Below are positions 32,817-45,519 of a DNA stretch of 64,000 nt, piece after piece. Made by a program: the position numbers and the translations under genes. The notes beneath the pieces are model-generated. The model worked only from the letters and a program-made list of their open reading frames with translations, had not been told where the DNA came from and did no database searches. The stretch covers positions 248,001-312,000 of the forward strand of contig ARYC01000045.1 in NCBI GenBank assembly GCA_000711775.1. The letters run 5' to 3'. This stretch comes from Oxytricha trifallax. Its lineage: Eukaryota; Ciliophora; Spirotrichea; Sporadotrichida; Oxytrichidae. The first letter of the stretch is position 1. Every line of letters starts with the position of its first letter.

Positions 32817-35477
32817 ATGAAGTTTCGATTAATTAACGATACCCTCAATTTTACTATAAAATTTTTTACAACTTCAAAATATTCTAATAATTCGATATCA
32901 AGTAAGATTGATTATCATCAATTATATTTATTTAGTGATTTAGCAATAGGAGACAAATATGCTTAAGCCCTAGCTGAAGGCTTAACTTTATTTGAGAATT
33001 AATAGTCATTAAATTTGAAACAGAGCAATCTGTCTGATGTTGGAATCATTCCCATAATTAAGTCAATTAAATATGACTTAATAATACTCGATATATCATA
33101 CAATCCAAAGATATCAAGTAATGCATATACTTTACTGTTTGATCTTGTTGACTCTCATTTGTCTGAGTAAAATATTTAAGTGTTTTGAATATCTATGTAG
33201 GTTGTAATAGTTCATACTTGAAGGTAATCACATAGGAGATATAGTAATCTAGAACCTTTGTGAAGTCATGATATCTAACAATTCTATTACATTTTTGAAT
33301 ATAAGGTATGATAAACGCTTTTATTAACATTCTTTAGTTAGAATAAGATTAGTGATGAAGGAGCCAAACATATAGCAGAAGTTTTAAGAATCAATAATAG
33401 ACTTAATGTTCTTTTTATGAGATGGAATTAAGTGAAGTCAAGAGGTGCAAAGTACATAGTTAACGCTTTGTAAACCAATGATGGTTTGCAAATCTTGGAC
33501 GCATCGTTTAACTCATTTGGTTAATAGTTTATATAACCAACTATTGATACACATCATTCTCTTTATAACCCTATCGCTACTTAAGAAGAAATTTTAGATG
33601 AGAATAAGAACATGGTTAAGATGCTTAAGATATAGAAACTAAACATTGGTCTAGATTTATAAGCTATGTTTAGAGAAAATAAAGCTTTGATACATCTCGA
33701 TCTCTCTCATAATTGCTTGAAACGAGAAGATTGTGATTTAATGGCTGACGGTTTGAAAGATAATCACACTCTTTTAGGCTTTCATATGATTGGAAATGAT
33801 GTGGATGTAAATTCATTAGGATACTTCACAGGCAAATGTTCTGATCCTTCATCAGCACATATTGTAACTAGAATAAAAGCTACTTTGCATACTGGTACTA
33901 TAAGTAAAAGTAAGGTTAAACTACAGGCTTCAAGTAATTGCTGGATATGTGAGGGTTGGTCTTAGATGGAATTCAGGTGGAATCCTTTAGAGATAGTAAT
34001 GGAGGATGGGAGATATCTAGGTGAAGAGATAGATGAAAATACGCTAGTCTTCATAAATCTCTCTTGTGATAATGGGGAACCTGATCTTATGGAAAGAGAT
34101 GAAATTACTGGAGAATTTACCCTTTTAAGAATGGTTCCTCCAGGAAAGCTAACTTACTATTATTCGATTGCTTAGCCGCCTTCAGTTAAAGATGGGGACA
34201 AAAGCTTCTCTTTAGGTGATATTTAAAAGAAGGTGATAGAAATTCCTGAGAATAACATTTTCCAAAATGTCATTCAGACATAAGAACTTATCACTTAATA
34301 TTTCTTAGAAGATCTTACTATCTTACCGAGACCTCCAGTTAAGAAAATAAAGGGTTTAAGAAGAGAGAAAACACCTTGGGATTTTAAAAAGTCTGTCTTC
34401 AAAGATTATATTCCAGACAATGATATCATACTAGGAAGATGCTTCGACTATGACTGGAGTAATTCTAAATTGACTAAAATTATAAAGGACGAGAAAGAGC
34501 AAGAATAAGTTAAGCAATACTTAAAGCCACTTTACAAGCATTTAAGGGAAGTTTATAAATATTTTTCAGGGCAATCTCCAAATAATGGAGTTCCGTCAAT
34601 TGGGCAAAATGTATTCTAAGATATTTCGAATAATTGTAACTTTCTTGAGGGAGAATTAATGAAACTAAGTGATATTGATTTGGAGTTTATTTCAACAAAT
34701 GCAGGAAACAAGCCAAATCCATTAAATCCTGATAGATCACTAGTTAGGTACTAATTAATGGAAATTATAGTTAGAATTGCAATCTTTAAATACTTTAAAA
34801 GCAAAGCTGTTCCTACTATTTTTGACGCTGTTAAATTGCTATTTAACAATTATGCATTACCTTTTTGCAAGAAGTTTGATTGTCATGACTGGAGAATTCA
34901 TAGATTATGGAATGAAGAGTGCGATATTGTATTCAAATATTACATTTTAGCTCTTAAGGCTTTATTTGAGAAATATTCGGGCAAGTATTCTAAGCCTGGT
35001 ACACCTAAGTAAGTTTATAGATGCTGTTTTATTCTTTTCTTTAGGTTTATGAGTTTAGACGAATTCAGTGGTCTGGCTATTTAAGCAGAAATTTTTGATG
35101 ATGTTTTTGGCCAAAGAGATTTGAACATACAGTTCAACTTATCAATGATGACTTCAGTTCCTGAAATCGATACCGACAGGCATATCAAAATGAGCATTGT
35201 TGAATTTATTGATGCATTCGGTAGAATTGCAGATAAGATCAGTCCTCAAATAACTGGAGAGGACATAAACGGTCCAGAAGAGATGGAACATTTCAAAGCT
35301 TTCAAAGATGAAAACTGGAGAATTTCTCTTGTAAGAGACAAGAAACTGGCTCCTAAGATAGAATGGCTTTTCAAACGATGCATTCAATTCTGTCTGGGTG
35401 AGAGTTTCAATAAAGAATTTAAAAGAGCAAAAAGTCCTAAGAAAAAAAAACTTACTTCAACATTGGCAATTGTTTGA
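32817..35477 (+). CDS. Leucine-rich-repeat protein
   Basis: Three tiny introns (33180-33210, 33306-33337, 35009-35044) are removed to give 2562 nt, 853 aa. N-terminal LRRs of the ribonuclease-inhibitor type: LKQSNLSDVGIIPIIKSI, ILDISYNPKISSNAYTLL, LEGNHIGDIVIQNLCEVM, LNISQNKISDEGAKHIAEVL and LIHLDLSHNCLKREDCDLM. The long C-terminal region contains NCWICEGWSQMEFRWNP (a Cys/Trp motif) and an EF-hand-like helix MSIVEFIDAFGRIADKI. No IES was found. LRR proteins of this kind are common in ciliates, often ciliary; function here is unknown. Intron phases confirm the model. Confidence 0.85.
33180..33210 (+). other. Intron (31 nt) in LRR gene
   Basis: GTGTTTTGAA...GTAATAG; splicing gives SEQNIQFILEGNHIGD, restoring the LRR period. 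Confidence 0.8.
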
Positions 35478-35581
35478 TGTTAAACTAAGAAATTCTTATT
35501 AAAGTAACTATGAATTAATTATTAGAGCAAATTAGTTAAAATTTAAAGTCAAATTAATAATTAAATATTTAAAAGTCAAAA

Positions 35582-36423
35582 ATGTCCGAAATTAGCTTGC
35601 CACAACTTTATGGCGACTTTCCGATTTCAAGTTCATAAAATGTTTTCAAATAAAGTTCCACAGCTTGGTTGGCAATTACCTTTATACTATTCCTTGGGTA
35701 TTCAGTGGCTAAGATCATATCGAATAGAAAAACTTAATATGGTCTATCTGTAAGTTATAATGATAATTGATACATCAATCATGAATATATTCTGAACTAT
35801 GACATAATTAAGCTATTAGAATTATTGATGACTCATCAAATATTTTTAGAAATAAGCAGAGGTTCCTAGAATTATAAAGAATTTCTTGAAGGTTATAGAA
35901 TATGATCTTGCTCCTTCTTTGAGAGGGGTTTATATTTGATTCACTAAAAATAGTAATTCATAAAAGCTTATAAGAACATATTCTATTATAGCATTCTAAT
36001 TAAGTTGAATTATTAAAAAATAATACCCAATCTTTGTTAATATTCTATTTCATGATCGGCTTGGGTGAGTTTTTCGTTTTTGCAGCAGTTTTCGGTTACT
36101 TTATGCTAATTGTTGGAGCACTCTTGGTTGTCGCCTATCAAAAGAACTCCTACAAGTTAATCACTATTTTGAGAGTGTGCCTAGTCGTCTTCACAGTCTG
36201 CGCTTTCCTTAACATTTTCATTGACAACATGTCATTCAAGGATGCATACCCAAATCTATTGGCAACCTATGCTAATGGTGGAATAATGGATACCATTCCT
36301 TCAACTGGAGGCACTGGTGGGGAGAACAACACAGACTCAACTGGAAATTCGACTGACACAGGAAATAACTCAACTGACACTGGAAATTCGACAGACACAA
36401 ATGGAACTAGACTTTTACTCTGA
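35582..36423 (+). CDS. Polytopic membrane protein, unknown
   Basis: Start MSEISLPQLYGDFPI; membrane segments WLAITFILFLGYSVAKII, then IFYFMIGLGEFFVFAAVFGY, FMLIVGALLVVAY and LRVCLVVFTVCAFLNIFI. The C terminus is a low-complexity tail of repeated NSTDTGN units. An intron at 35750-35849 is clear. A second interruption is either an IES (TAT pointer, 35931-36045; 208 aa protein) or a 64 nt intron (35928-35991; 225 aa); both stay in frame. No family recognised. Confidence 0.7.
35931..36045 (+). other. Possible IES, pointer TAT (115 bp)
   Basis: TAT at 35931-35933 and 36046-36048, deletion gives LRGVYFMIGLGEFF. Competes with a GT-AG intron at 35928-35991. Confidence 0.45.
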
Positions 36424-36486
36424 TATGTTTATTTTAATGTTTAATATTTCGTACAAGTTTATTGCAACAAATCTAATATTTCATAA

Positions 36487-37893
36487 TCAGAAGCTTGATT
36501 AATTTTAAAGAAAAAATTTCAAATCTTACTTGACATTGATATTTTCTCGCTTATGTTTTCTCTATACAATACCAAAGGGTTTCGGGGTAATTCCAAAAGA
36601 CTCACATTTATCTATAAATTTGCTGAATGCAGTTACTTTTTGCTGCTTGTTTTTATCCATTTTCCTGTATCTATCGAAAAACTACCTGAATGCTCGCATT
36701 TCCTACATTTTATTCTCTTCATGAATCCCTGGTGTACTAGTCCTCTCATGATCTGAGTCCTAAGAATAAATATTCATGTTCTTTTTCTTGGTACTGCTGC
36801 TTAAAACTGATTAAGAATAGTGATTCTAATTGCTGTTTAGAACACGGTTCTCGCTTAACTAAGATTTGGAGTTACTAAGATAGGAGTTTTGTTTTTCTTA
36901 TTGTAGAATAATGCTTTAGGGGTTCTGATTTAGAGCAGTGAACGGTTGATTAAAGAATATATTTTGCTTTTGCTAAGGTTAAAAGACTGAATCTTCGATT
37001 CTTTAGAGTTTAAAGTTCATGATAGGTGTTTGAGTATTTGAAATAGGGTTTAATATTGAGTTGCTGTTTGGTTAGAACAATTTAATTTGAGGTGTGTCTT
37101 CTCCGTTGAAAGTTGTAAGTAATTTAGTAGTATCATCAAGATTATTAAAGCTTTGAAACTCCTATTGATACTGCTACAGTTAAACTTGTGAATAATGCTG
37201 TTAGTTTTAAGTTCTACTTTTTGAACCTGATTAATCTATGATCTGCATCTAATTCATAATGTCATTTTTCTTTCCAGACTGCATCTTGTTCTTGTTGGTT
37301 CTATCTTAAGAAAAGTCATCTCCGTTGTTGCTATACACATAAAATGAAGAATTATCTTCATCATAGGGGTGTCCATCTACCATGTATATTTTAGATTTGT
37401 TGTCCCTAATATAGGCACTAACATCAAAATTATTGGGCTTATGTTGATTTTATAAACCATTATGATGTGTATGAAGAGTGGGTACAGAGGCGTTTCTTTG
37501 CATTTGAGACTTCCCACTCATGTTTTAGCGAACCACTTTATCGAAATCCTTTTTGCTATCTTTGTAGATTTTGTTGTGTTTCTCCATTATCAAATCTGGG
37601 TTGTTGTGTTTCAAGAAATTCTCTATATTTTTAGTGGAACTGAGTGATGGCAAATTGATCTAACTTATAGTTCTTATAATTATTTCACCGTTATTGCCAG
37701 CGAAGGGGTCTCTTCTCTTCTTCTTTTTCTTTTTCTTCTTTTTTTTCTTGTCGATTGTGGTGTTATTTGCCAAACCTCCCAAGACACTGCTGGTTAAATT
37801 TAGAATGGCTTGGGATTGGGAGTTTTGTAACATAAATGGCTACTATCTCGATAAATGGTTGCTTGAATTGTTGCTGATATCAATGCTTAGCAT
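36487..37893 (-). CDS. Lys/Gln/Asn-rich protein, unknown
   Basis: Single 469-codon frame with no TGA, ATG complement of 37891-37893 (MLSIDISNNSSNHLSRQQ), TGA complement of 36487-36489. Features: a run of about eleven lysines followed by RRDPFAGN; Ser/Gln/Asn-rich middle; and a compact, charged C-terminal module RAFRQFFDRYRKMDKNKQQK and CESFGITPKPFGIVQRK that looks like a conserved domain I cannot name. No intron or IES. Confidence 0.75.
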
Positions 37894-38746
37894 CTTATTT
37901 GATTTTTATGTAAATATTAAATTAATTTATTGAAATTCAAAAACATTACTAAATTAAAGTATTGTAAAATATAAATCTAATATTAAAATATTTGATTGCT
38001 TTGCTATAGTTCTTGGTTAACTCTAAAGATTTTTAGTAGAAATTTTTATAATATTTATTGATAAAATTACAAATAGATTAACATAATTCATTTGTTTATT
38101 TTGAAATAGGTTTTAAAGCTGATTATGGATTTGTCATGTAATCATTTGCAACTTAATCTGTAATCAATTACTTCTAAGATTACTTCAAGTTTATTTTATT
38201 CTATGAAACAAAATGCATATTTTTATCGACATTTTATTTTTTATTACTTGACTGATGAGTAATTATTTGCAAACATTTCAGCAAGCCTTGTAGTTTAATT
38301 TTTCATCTCACCCATTCTCTTGACATTTTAAAATAAAAATTTATTACAATTATTTATATATGATTTTTTATATTTATAAACTATATAAAGCATTTTTTAT
38401 GGTTACAGGGTGCTACTAATTGCTACTAATAGTTGAAATCTATAGAGTAGACTGGATATTGGGCAATTTAAGTTCTGTTTATGACTAAGAATGCCGAGAG
38501 GACTTTATCATTACTATTTCCAAATATAATTATTATAATTCATGCAAGTCCTTATAATAATAATAATAACTTTATTTAATTGTCAATTCACTCAGTTTAA
38601 ACTTAAAGTTTATTTAATGTTTCTAATTATTACAAATTTAACAAATATTTTAATTATTGCTAGAAAATATAAGTTGCAGTTCATAGAGCTATATTATACA
38701 TGTATTTTATGTTATTAAAGTAATATTGGCGGTGAATTCTAATAAA
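37894..38746. other. AT-rich spacer
   Basis: No gene seen. Includes an imperfect (TAATAA)n stretch near 38560. Confidence 0.4.
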
Positions 38747-39397
38747 ATGAGCGAAGTAGATCAAACACAAAATGCTGCTGTTCAAGCACAGCAAATTAAA
38801 TTTTATGATTAATTTAAACATAAATCAAAGAATTGATTAGAATTTTTTGTAAATCTATAGTGATTTAGTTAATTTATTCTTTTTAAGCACAGCAAATAAA
38901 TGGGTTGAACGGGCACTCAATAATGTTAGTACAATTCTCTAAAAATGAGGAGACTAGGACATATTTCGACTGCAAGACCCCAAATGACATGATGGAAACA
39001 TTCTGCAGAATTTTTGAGAATTTTCTCCTAAACAAGCAGGGAATCATTAATAACGATGCTGAAGACTAAATGCAACCAGATTCCTCTAACTAACTTTCAT
39101 AAAATTCATTTTACTATAATAAAATAGAATATTCTATTAATCCGTTTTGCTTGAATTAAGAAAGGTGATAAAGTTCTAATATGGGTAAAAATATTATATA
39201 ATTTAATGAATTAACTTTTGGATGCTGAGGGTAAGCGTGTAGTGTAGTACTAACTGGAAGACATATTGAAGTTTGTGGATTAGCTATTCGATCTCTCAGC
39301 TATGGTGTTCAATCAAAAAGCTGCAGGCTATACATGCCACGGGAAGGCTTGGATCAAAGGCATGTTGCATGTCTACCTCAGAAAGCTTGCTGAATGA
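38747..39397 (+). CDS. Enhancer of rudimentary homolog
   Basis: Small conserved nuclear protein that binds RNA-processing partners. Two IESs removed leaves 429 nt, 142 aa; the animal protein is about 104 aa, the excess being an N-terminal Gln-rich extension (MSEVDQTQNAAVQAQQ). The ERH fold is evident: SIMLVQFSKNEETRTYFDCK, MMETFCRIFENFL, YQLEDILKFVDQLFDLSAM and the closing CHGKAWIKGMLHVYLRK. A loop NNDAEDQMQPDSSNQ lengthens the middle. Segments are in order. Confidence 0.92.
38784..38884 (+). other. IES in ERH, 13 bp pointer AAGCACAGCAAAT (101 bp)
   Basis: Exact copies at 38784-38796 and 38885-38897; deletion gives AVQAQQINGLNGHSIMLV. Confidence 0.95.
39091..39211 (+). other. IES in ERH, pointer TAACTTT (121 bp)
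   Basis: Copies at 39091-39097 and 39212-39218; deletion gives DSSNQLLDAEGKRVVQYQ. Confidence 0.94.
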
Positions 39398-40088
39398 TTA
39401 TAATGAGGGCTAATGATATAGTAAAGTAGAAGGGATTGCTGATTGAGAGGGAGTAAAGGAATCACGAGAAAGCAAAAATTATATAGAGTAATAGTAAGAT
39501 AAAATAATGAAATAAATGAAGAAGTGGTCCATTGTGTAATTAATTTCTTAAAAACCACTCTTTTAATCATTTCTGTATTTCACTCAATTCATTTAAATCT
39601 TTTGAATCGAGTATTAATAGATAATATGAAATTTTATGAAGAGGTTTGATCCATTATCAATCACAACTGCCGTTACCTCTTCTTCCATCTTTCAAATTAT
39701 TTCTCAAACTTTATATTATATAAATTATATTTCTAGTAGATTTATAAGTACATTAAATTTCAATTTCTACTCGCTTTAAAAATATACTCTCTTATAGACT
39801 TTATGACTGCTGTGAATAAGAATTTGAATTAAGAATAGTATAATAACCATATTAATGTAGAATATAGTTTCATTAAATTGAGTGAGTGTATACATGGTAG
39901 TTCATTTTAAGCAAAAAGATTTTTAGATTCATTTTTAGTTTAACCCAAATAAAAAAACCTTAATACAACATTAAAAACCTTTTTTTCGTTAAAATAATAA
40001 ATCATTTATTTTTAGAGTGAGTCAAAGTTAATATAATAGATTATAGTAATAAAGTGATTGTTTAATTTTGAAATATTTGAAATTAATT
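39398..40088. other. AT-rich spacer
   Basis: No supported gene. A 65-codon minus-strand frame at 39373-39570 is judged chance. Confidence 0.4.
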
Positions 40089-43000
40089 ATGAAACATCAT
40101 ATTAGTTAGCATCAACATGCAAACAGCGGAAGTGTCTCAATTCAAAATTAGTATGGGAATGGAAACTCATAATCTGCTTACTCTAATAATTTGCATTTCA
40201 AAAAGTAGTCTGCACCATCATCGCCACTTGGAAATTGTAAGCAAATGCAATAATATTTTAAATATTATATAGTTTAAGGAAATTATGCAAATCAAGAAAA
40301 CATGAAACATGGAAAACAATAATCCATTTCCATAAATACTTAAGGAAAATATATTCAATCAAATCATCATAATAATGGGCCATAGACTTAAAAACATGCT
40401 GATATATCACAAAATGTAATTATTCATCTTTCTATACACTTAAGAAATCATGAATCTAAAAGTTTATATAGAAAAAAGGAGGTGTGAACTTTTTCAAGGA
40501 ACTTACAAACAGCCTTTATGATGCAAAGTAAGGTGGAGTCAATAATGTAATGACAGCTTAAAGCAGACAGCATGTAGGAGGGTCTTCAGCTACTGGAGCA
40601 TTTTCTGCAAAGAATAGCATCAGCAATATCCCTTAAGGGAATATTAAGATGAACTCAATGCAATTTGCAAAGGATCAAATTCATCACATCAGAAGGGACT
40701 CACAGCAAGAAAATAATTAAAACATGGTAGCTTTTAGCTAAAATTAATAATCTCCCTTAAATATGACCTCTAAAATGGCATCATTGAAGAAAAAGTTCTC
40801 ATCAAGCGGAATCTAGAACATGCATTCTGGACAGTAGACTTCTCTTTCTCATCATTCGTCGTCTTGCAATGTGACTTTGTCTTAATCCTCATAATAACAA
40901 AGTATAAAAGTATCGAGTAATCACGCACCTTCTAGTAATGTTGGCTCTAGGAAAAATTCTAAAGAACAGTAATAGCAGGCAAATAGACCTTATGTCCATA
41001 ACAAATCACCCACTCCTATTTCAATATTGTAGAACTTTTCAAATTAGGGCAATAGCAGGTAGAATCAAAATTCTGTACTTTTAAATCATCAAATTCAGAC
41101 AACTTTAAGCCCGAAGGATAGTGCTAATAAGAATGTCTTCATTTTCAAATAAGGAGCTTAATCGCCTCTCAGTAATCATTCAAATTTTATAAACTTTTTA
41201 GTCTAGTATATAACTTTAAAGTTTAATGTCTCTGGAAACAATTACAGCTTAATGAGCTCTTAAATAGCAACTAATTCAAGACAAAGCTAGCAATCTCCCT
41301 TAAGTTAAATGCAAATAAAGAAATCTGCTTAATCTTCTCAATAGCAATAGCAAATGATGAATAAGAATGCTTCTTAAAGTTCAACTCACCAAAAGAACAA
41401 TAGTCAAATCTTCCAAAAAGTTTATGAGCTTAAGAAATAATACAACAAAAGCACCTGCAGTGATGGGAGCTCAACACCAATTTCAGCTCCTATTTCCCAG
41501 GTCTAATCTCCAGATACCAGAAATCAGTAGAACTATAATTCACTTTCAAGTGCTATGAATGGATAATAGCAACATTATTCCTTGAGTTAGTTCAATAGTA
41601 ATACCAATTTATAAGGGAAAATAGTGTCTTAAAAAGTAAAAGGCTAACAAAATTAACAGTAAATGTGATTGGATTAATAGTATCAGTAGAAATCATTGAT
41701 GCTGAATAATTATTTCTTGTAAAAAGCTAATAACGACGAAGAATAGCATTTAAGATAAAAATCAGTAATTGAAAAAAATGGTAGTGTTAAAAGCGGACTC
41801 AGCAATTATGATTCAAATTCAGATATTGTTTATCTATATAAATTAGATAGAATTAGTAAGTTATAAATACAATTATTGAGAGAATCATTTGAGCAATAAC
41901 GTTTCAAAAATTCTGGCATAGATGAGCCAAAGGAGCCCTTAATCTATCTAAATGCAAATGTAGCAATAGCAAATGCTTTAATAAAACCAGTTTAAGAATC
42001 CTAAGGAACAAATTATTCAACATATTGGTAAGTACATAAAGAGAAAGAGATCCCCTGAGCCTTGCAACGATATGCCTGTTTAAGATGACTAGTAAGTTAA
42101 TGAGGAAATTTTACAGAATTTGAGAGAGTTCTTGACATACCTTGAAGATAAAAATATCATCAACACTTCAAAACTCTCAAATAAGGAGGAGATGAATAAC
42201 TTGATTAAGGACTTAATGAAGCTGGACCTTGAAAAGTTTTCTAAGCCAAGATGTAATTCAAATTATAGAAGGGGGTCAGCCTCTCCAAATATAGGTGGTT
42301 CAGTCAATCCAAATGACAGTAATAACATTAGTAATCACTAAAACCTTTTTAATTAAAGACACAATTCTTAACAATAGTAGCATCCTCAACAAAACTTGAT
42401 CAATTCATTAATAAAAATAGAAGAGAAAATATTTTTTTATTAACCATTTATTTTTGAATACATCTGGACCGAAATTTGCTTTCAATCCATAAACTTAATA
42501 ATATGACGACCAAAGCTAAAAAGATGAAATATATTAAAAACATTTTTATAGTTATAATAATATTTAGCTAGTTTTAGATTCTGCAAGTCATTAAAATTTG
42601 ATATTTTTAACTAATTTAATAACTATATTATTACCTAGAAATAAATTTGATATTGAATTCTTGGTTTTGATTCATAGAATTCAGGTAGTGAAAACATGAG
42701 TCGATAGGTCCCAACTATCTAGTTAATGATAAACACTAATGTTAATAAGACAATTCTGCATTAAATGATCATGCCAGACTAGAGAGGTGACTCAAGTATT
42801 GTAAATAACTTCAACATCACTCCTCATAACAACTCTAACATCTCATAGTTGCTTTTTATTTTATTTTATCTCGATAAGCCAGAATAAAAATGTGAACATT
42901 AATGGAAATAACTACAAGATTTACCCAGGCTAATCGTCTTAAATTAGCACTGATCCATCTTATATATTATTTTACTTATTTTTATAGTTATATCAACTCC

Positions 43001-45366
43001 CTCAAACCAAACTCAACAAAAGCACGTCGGTCAAAGAAGAGGAAGTGACTCTACTGTAATTTAATAAAATCAGCAAAAGCCCTTAAATTAACAGTAGGTC
43101 TTCTAGTAAAATTAGATGAATTCTCATAAGAGAAACGTTTCAGACAACAATCTTCTCTAACAGAGAAAGGCAACTGCTGACTCTTCATAAAATCAATCCA
43201 GACTTTAAGCTTAATCATAGTTGCTGCAAAAAGAGCAGATGCCTCAGAACTACTTAACGCCCCATCAATAATAAATACTTATGTAATCTTAGCACTAAAA
43301 TGTAAAAGAATCAGGAGCTGGACATCGTAAAAAGATGTCTTCAAATGATCCTATCAGCAACAATAATAATAATGCAAGTCTTATCCAGGCTTAGTAATAG
43401 CAAGCAAAGGTTGGTAGTAGAAATTAAGGAAACGAGAAACAAATCAGTGTAGCTGTAACAAATCAAAGCAATGGTCAGAAAACATAAAAGAGTTCTGCTG
43501 CTGATTTATAAAAGAGCGTACTCAGTATAAATGAAGGTATATCAGACTAACCATAAGCCTAGGGAGACAAAGAAATTACTCTCAATGAAAGCATTCTTGG
43601 GGAGAGGGAGAAAATTATCAAATTTATCAAGGCATATATTAAAAGACATAATGAAATCCCACCAACCACTTAGTTACCTTAAAATATTATAATTTTTTAA
43701 CTAAATTTACTTCAATTATTTATTATCCTCTTAATAAATCAAAATAATAATTAAGAATAAAAGAATGACTTTATTGATATTATTAGAGTTTAAACTCTAG
43801 ATTACTATAAGTTTGTAAAATTGATAGGAAAGGGAGCTTTTGGTAAAGTTACTCTAGGGATCCATAAACTAACAGGTAAATATGTCGCAATCAAGACAAT
43901 TGATAAGAGTTACATGAAAGACGAGTATTCGAGAAGAAAAGTGTTTTAAGAGGTCTACATCCTTAAGAAGATCAGACACTCATGCGTAATCAGATTGCTC
44001 GAAGTTTTTGAAAGTCCAAAACACTTCTTAATGGTTATGGAGTACGCAGGAGGCGGAGATTTGCTGTAATATGTTAAGAAGAGAAAGAGACTGGATGAAG
44101 ACACATCAAGAGCTATCTTTAAGCAAATCATATATGGTCTAGGTCATTGTCACTGCAGAAGTGTACTTCATAGAGACATTAAGCTAGATAATGTACTTAT
44201 GGATGGAGAAGGCGGTGTCAAACTTTGCGATTTTGGTGTTAGTAGGCTTGTTAAGAATAACTAAATCATAAAAGAGCAATGTGGTACTCCTGCTTATCTC
44301 GCTCCAGAAATAATTATAGATGATGGTTACGAAGGGTTCTATGCTGATATATGGAGCTTAGGAGTATTGCTTTACGCAATATAAATCCTCGAATCTTTGT
44401 ACTTTTAAGAGCTAGGTTGATTTCATTGATATAAGTAAATGCTTATTACTTATTATCAAAATTTTTATTCTTTTTTAAATAAAGTTTAAATAACATTATA
44501 TTATTTGTGTTTCTAATTCTTTTCCTGTGTCAAGATAGCCTTTTAATATTCATTTTCTTTAATTTGAATAATTTTATTCTTAATTGTTGTTAATCTACTT
44601 AAAATATAACATACTTTTATCTAATAAATAGGTATAATTTTTATTCTGTAGCTTAAAAATAATATTTTGATAAATAAAGTGATTTAAATGTAAAACTTTT
44701 CGTCTAACTATTAAAACCAAAAATTATTAAAATCGCCTTATTAGTAATTTCTTGGTTATTTTGGGGTTTAAAATGCTTTAAGGAACAGTTCCTTTCAAAG
44801 CCAATAATATAGCAGACCTACATAAATTAATCTTGAAGGGTGATTTCGAGTTCCCAGTAGATTCAATCTCTGAGAGTGCCAAAGATTTAGTAAGAAAGAT
44901 GTTAGTCCTGACTCCAGAGAACAGGATCTTAATTCCAGACATGCTTAATCATCCTTGGGTTAAAGAGCCCACGGAAGGATTCGAAGAAGAGGATGATAAT
45001 GATGAGCACGATTTAAAAGTAGGAGCCACTTTCTTTAGGTAAGAGTGTATGACTGGTATTATTGGGCCAGGCAATGGTGGATAAATGGAGAGCGGAAACA
45101 TTAACTATATCAATGTGGAGAATCTCTATTACAAGAGCACGACAGAAATCAAGACAGGAAACTTCAATCCATAAAACAAAATCAAATATAGTGACTATTG
45201 CGCTCTTACTGAAGATTTTATGACTTATAGAATCGATGAAGAAGCATTAGCCATAGTAGAGGGTTACGGATACACTCGTAAAATGATTATAGATAGTATC
45301 AATAAAGGGGAAATTAATCATGCAACAGCATCCTATTACTTATTAATTCATTCTACAAATTAGTGA
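40089..45366 (+). CDS. Ser/Thr kinase, MARK/AMPK-like, with long Gln-rich N terminus
   Basis: Start [16 protein letters not shown]; about 3.6 kb of Ser/Gln/Asn-rich coding sequence precedes the kinase (an intron at about 40238-40271 and several IESs break it; only two IESs are resolved). Kinase domain: [19 protein letters not shown] (P-loop), VAIKTIDK (catalytic Lys), [15 protein letters not shown] (catalytic loop), [20 protein letters not shown] and [20 protein letters not shown], the last spanning a 394 bp IES. Kinase residues all look intact. The C terminus has a UBA-like module [36 protein letters not shown] as in MARK/SnRK kinases. Such kinases control polarity and energy status. The 5' part could conceivably be a separate gene, but frame and composition run on up to the kinase. 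Confidence 0.85.
42963..42988 (+). other. Micro-IES, 26 bp with pointer TATAT
   Basis: TATAT at 42963-42967 and 42989-42993; deletion switches into the Ser/Gln frame [17 protein letters not shown]. Confidence 0.78.
44378..44771 (+). other. IES in kinase, pointer AAT (394 bp)
   Basis: AAT at 44378-44380 and 44772-44774; deletion gives [18 protein letters not shown], the expected kinase segment. The IES is highly AT-rich and includes in-frame TGA. Confidence 0.92.
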
Positions 45367-45519
45367 GAGATAGAGATATATTTGCGTTAATTTATAATTA
45401 ATTTTGATTTTTAAAGTTCGTAATATACTTAGCTTATTGCCTATAATTTGAAAAGAAACATGAATTTTAATTTTATTTGCTATACAAAGAAACATTATAT
45501 AGATTATATGTAACTTAAA

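Noticed and set aside
36580-36600. AAAGGGTTTCGGGG, telomere-like
   Set aside because: It encodes the conserved KPFGI part of the minus-strand gene at 36487-37893.
37725-37750. T-rich homopolymer near a gene start, possible terminator
   Set aside because: On the coding strand it is the lysine run of the minus-strand gene.
41178-41215. AACTTT repeated 20 bp apart in the kinase N terminus
   Set aside because: Deletion would shift the frame; reading through is open and consistent.
43681-43770. Possible IES just before the kinase domain
   Set aside because: The stretch is AT-rich and hydrophobic but stays in frame, and no pointer could be singled out, so it is not listed as a feature.
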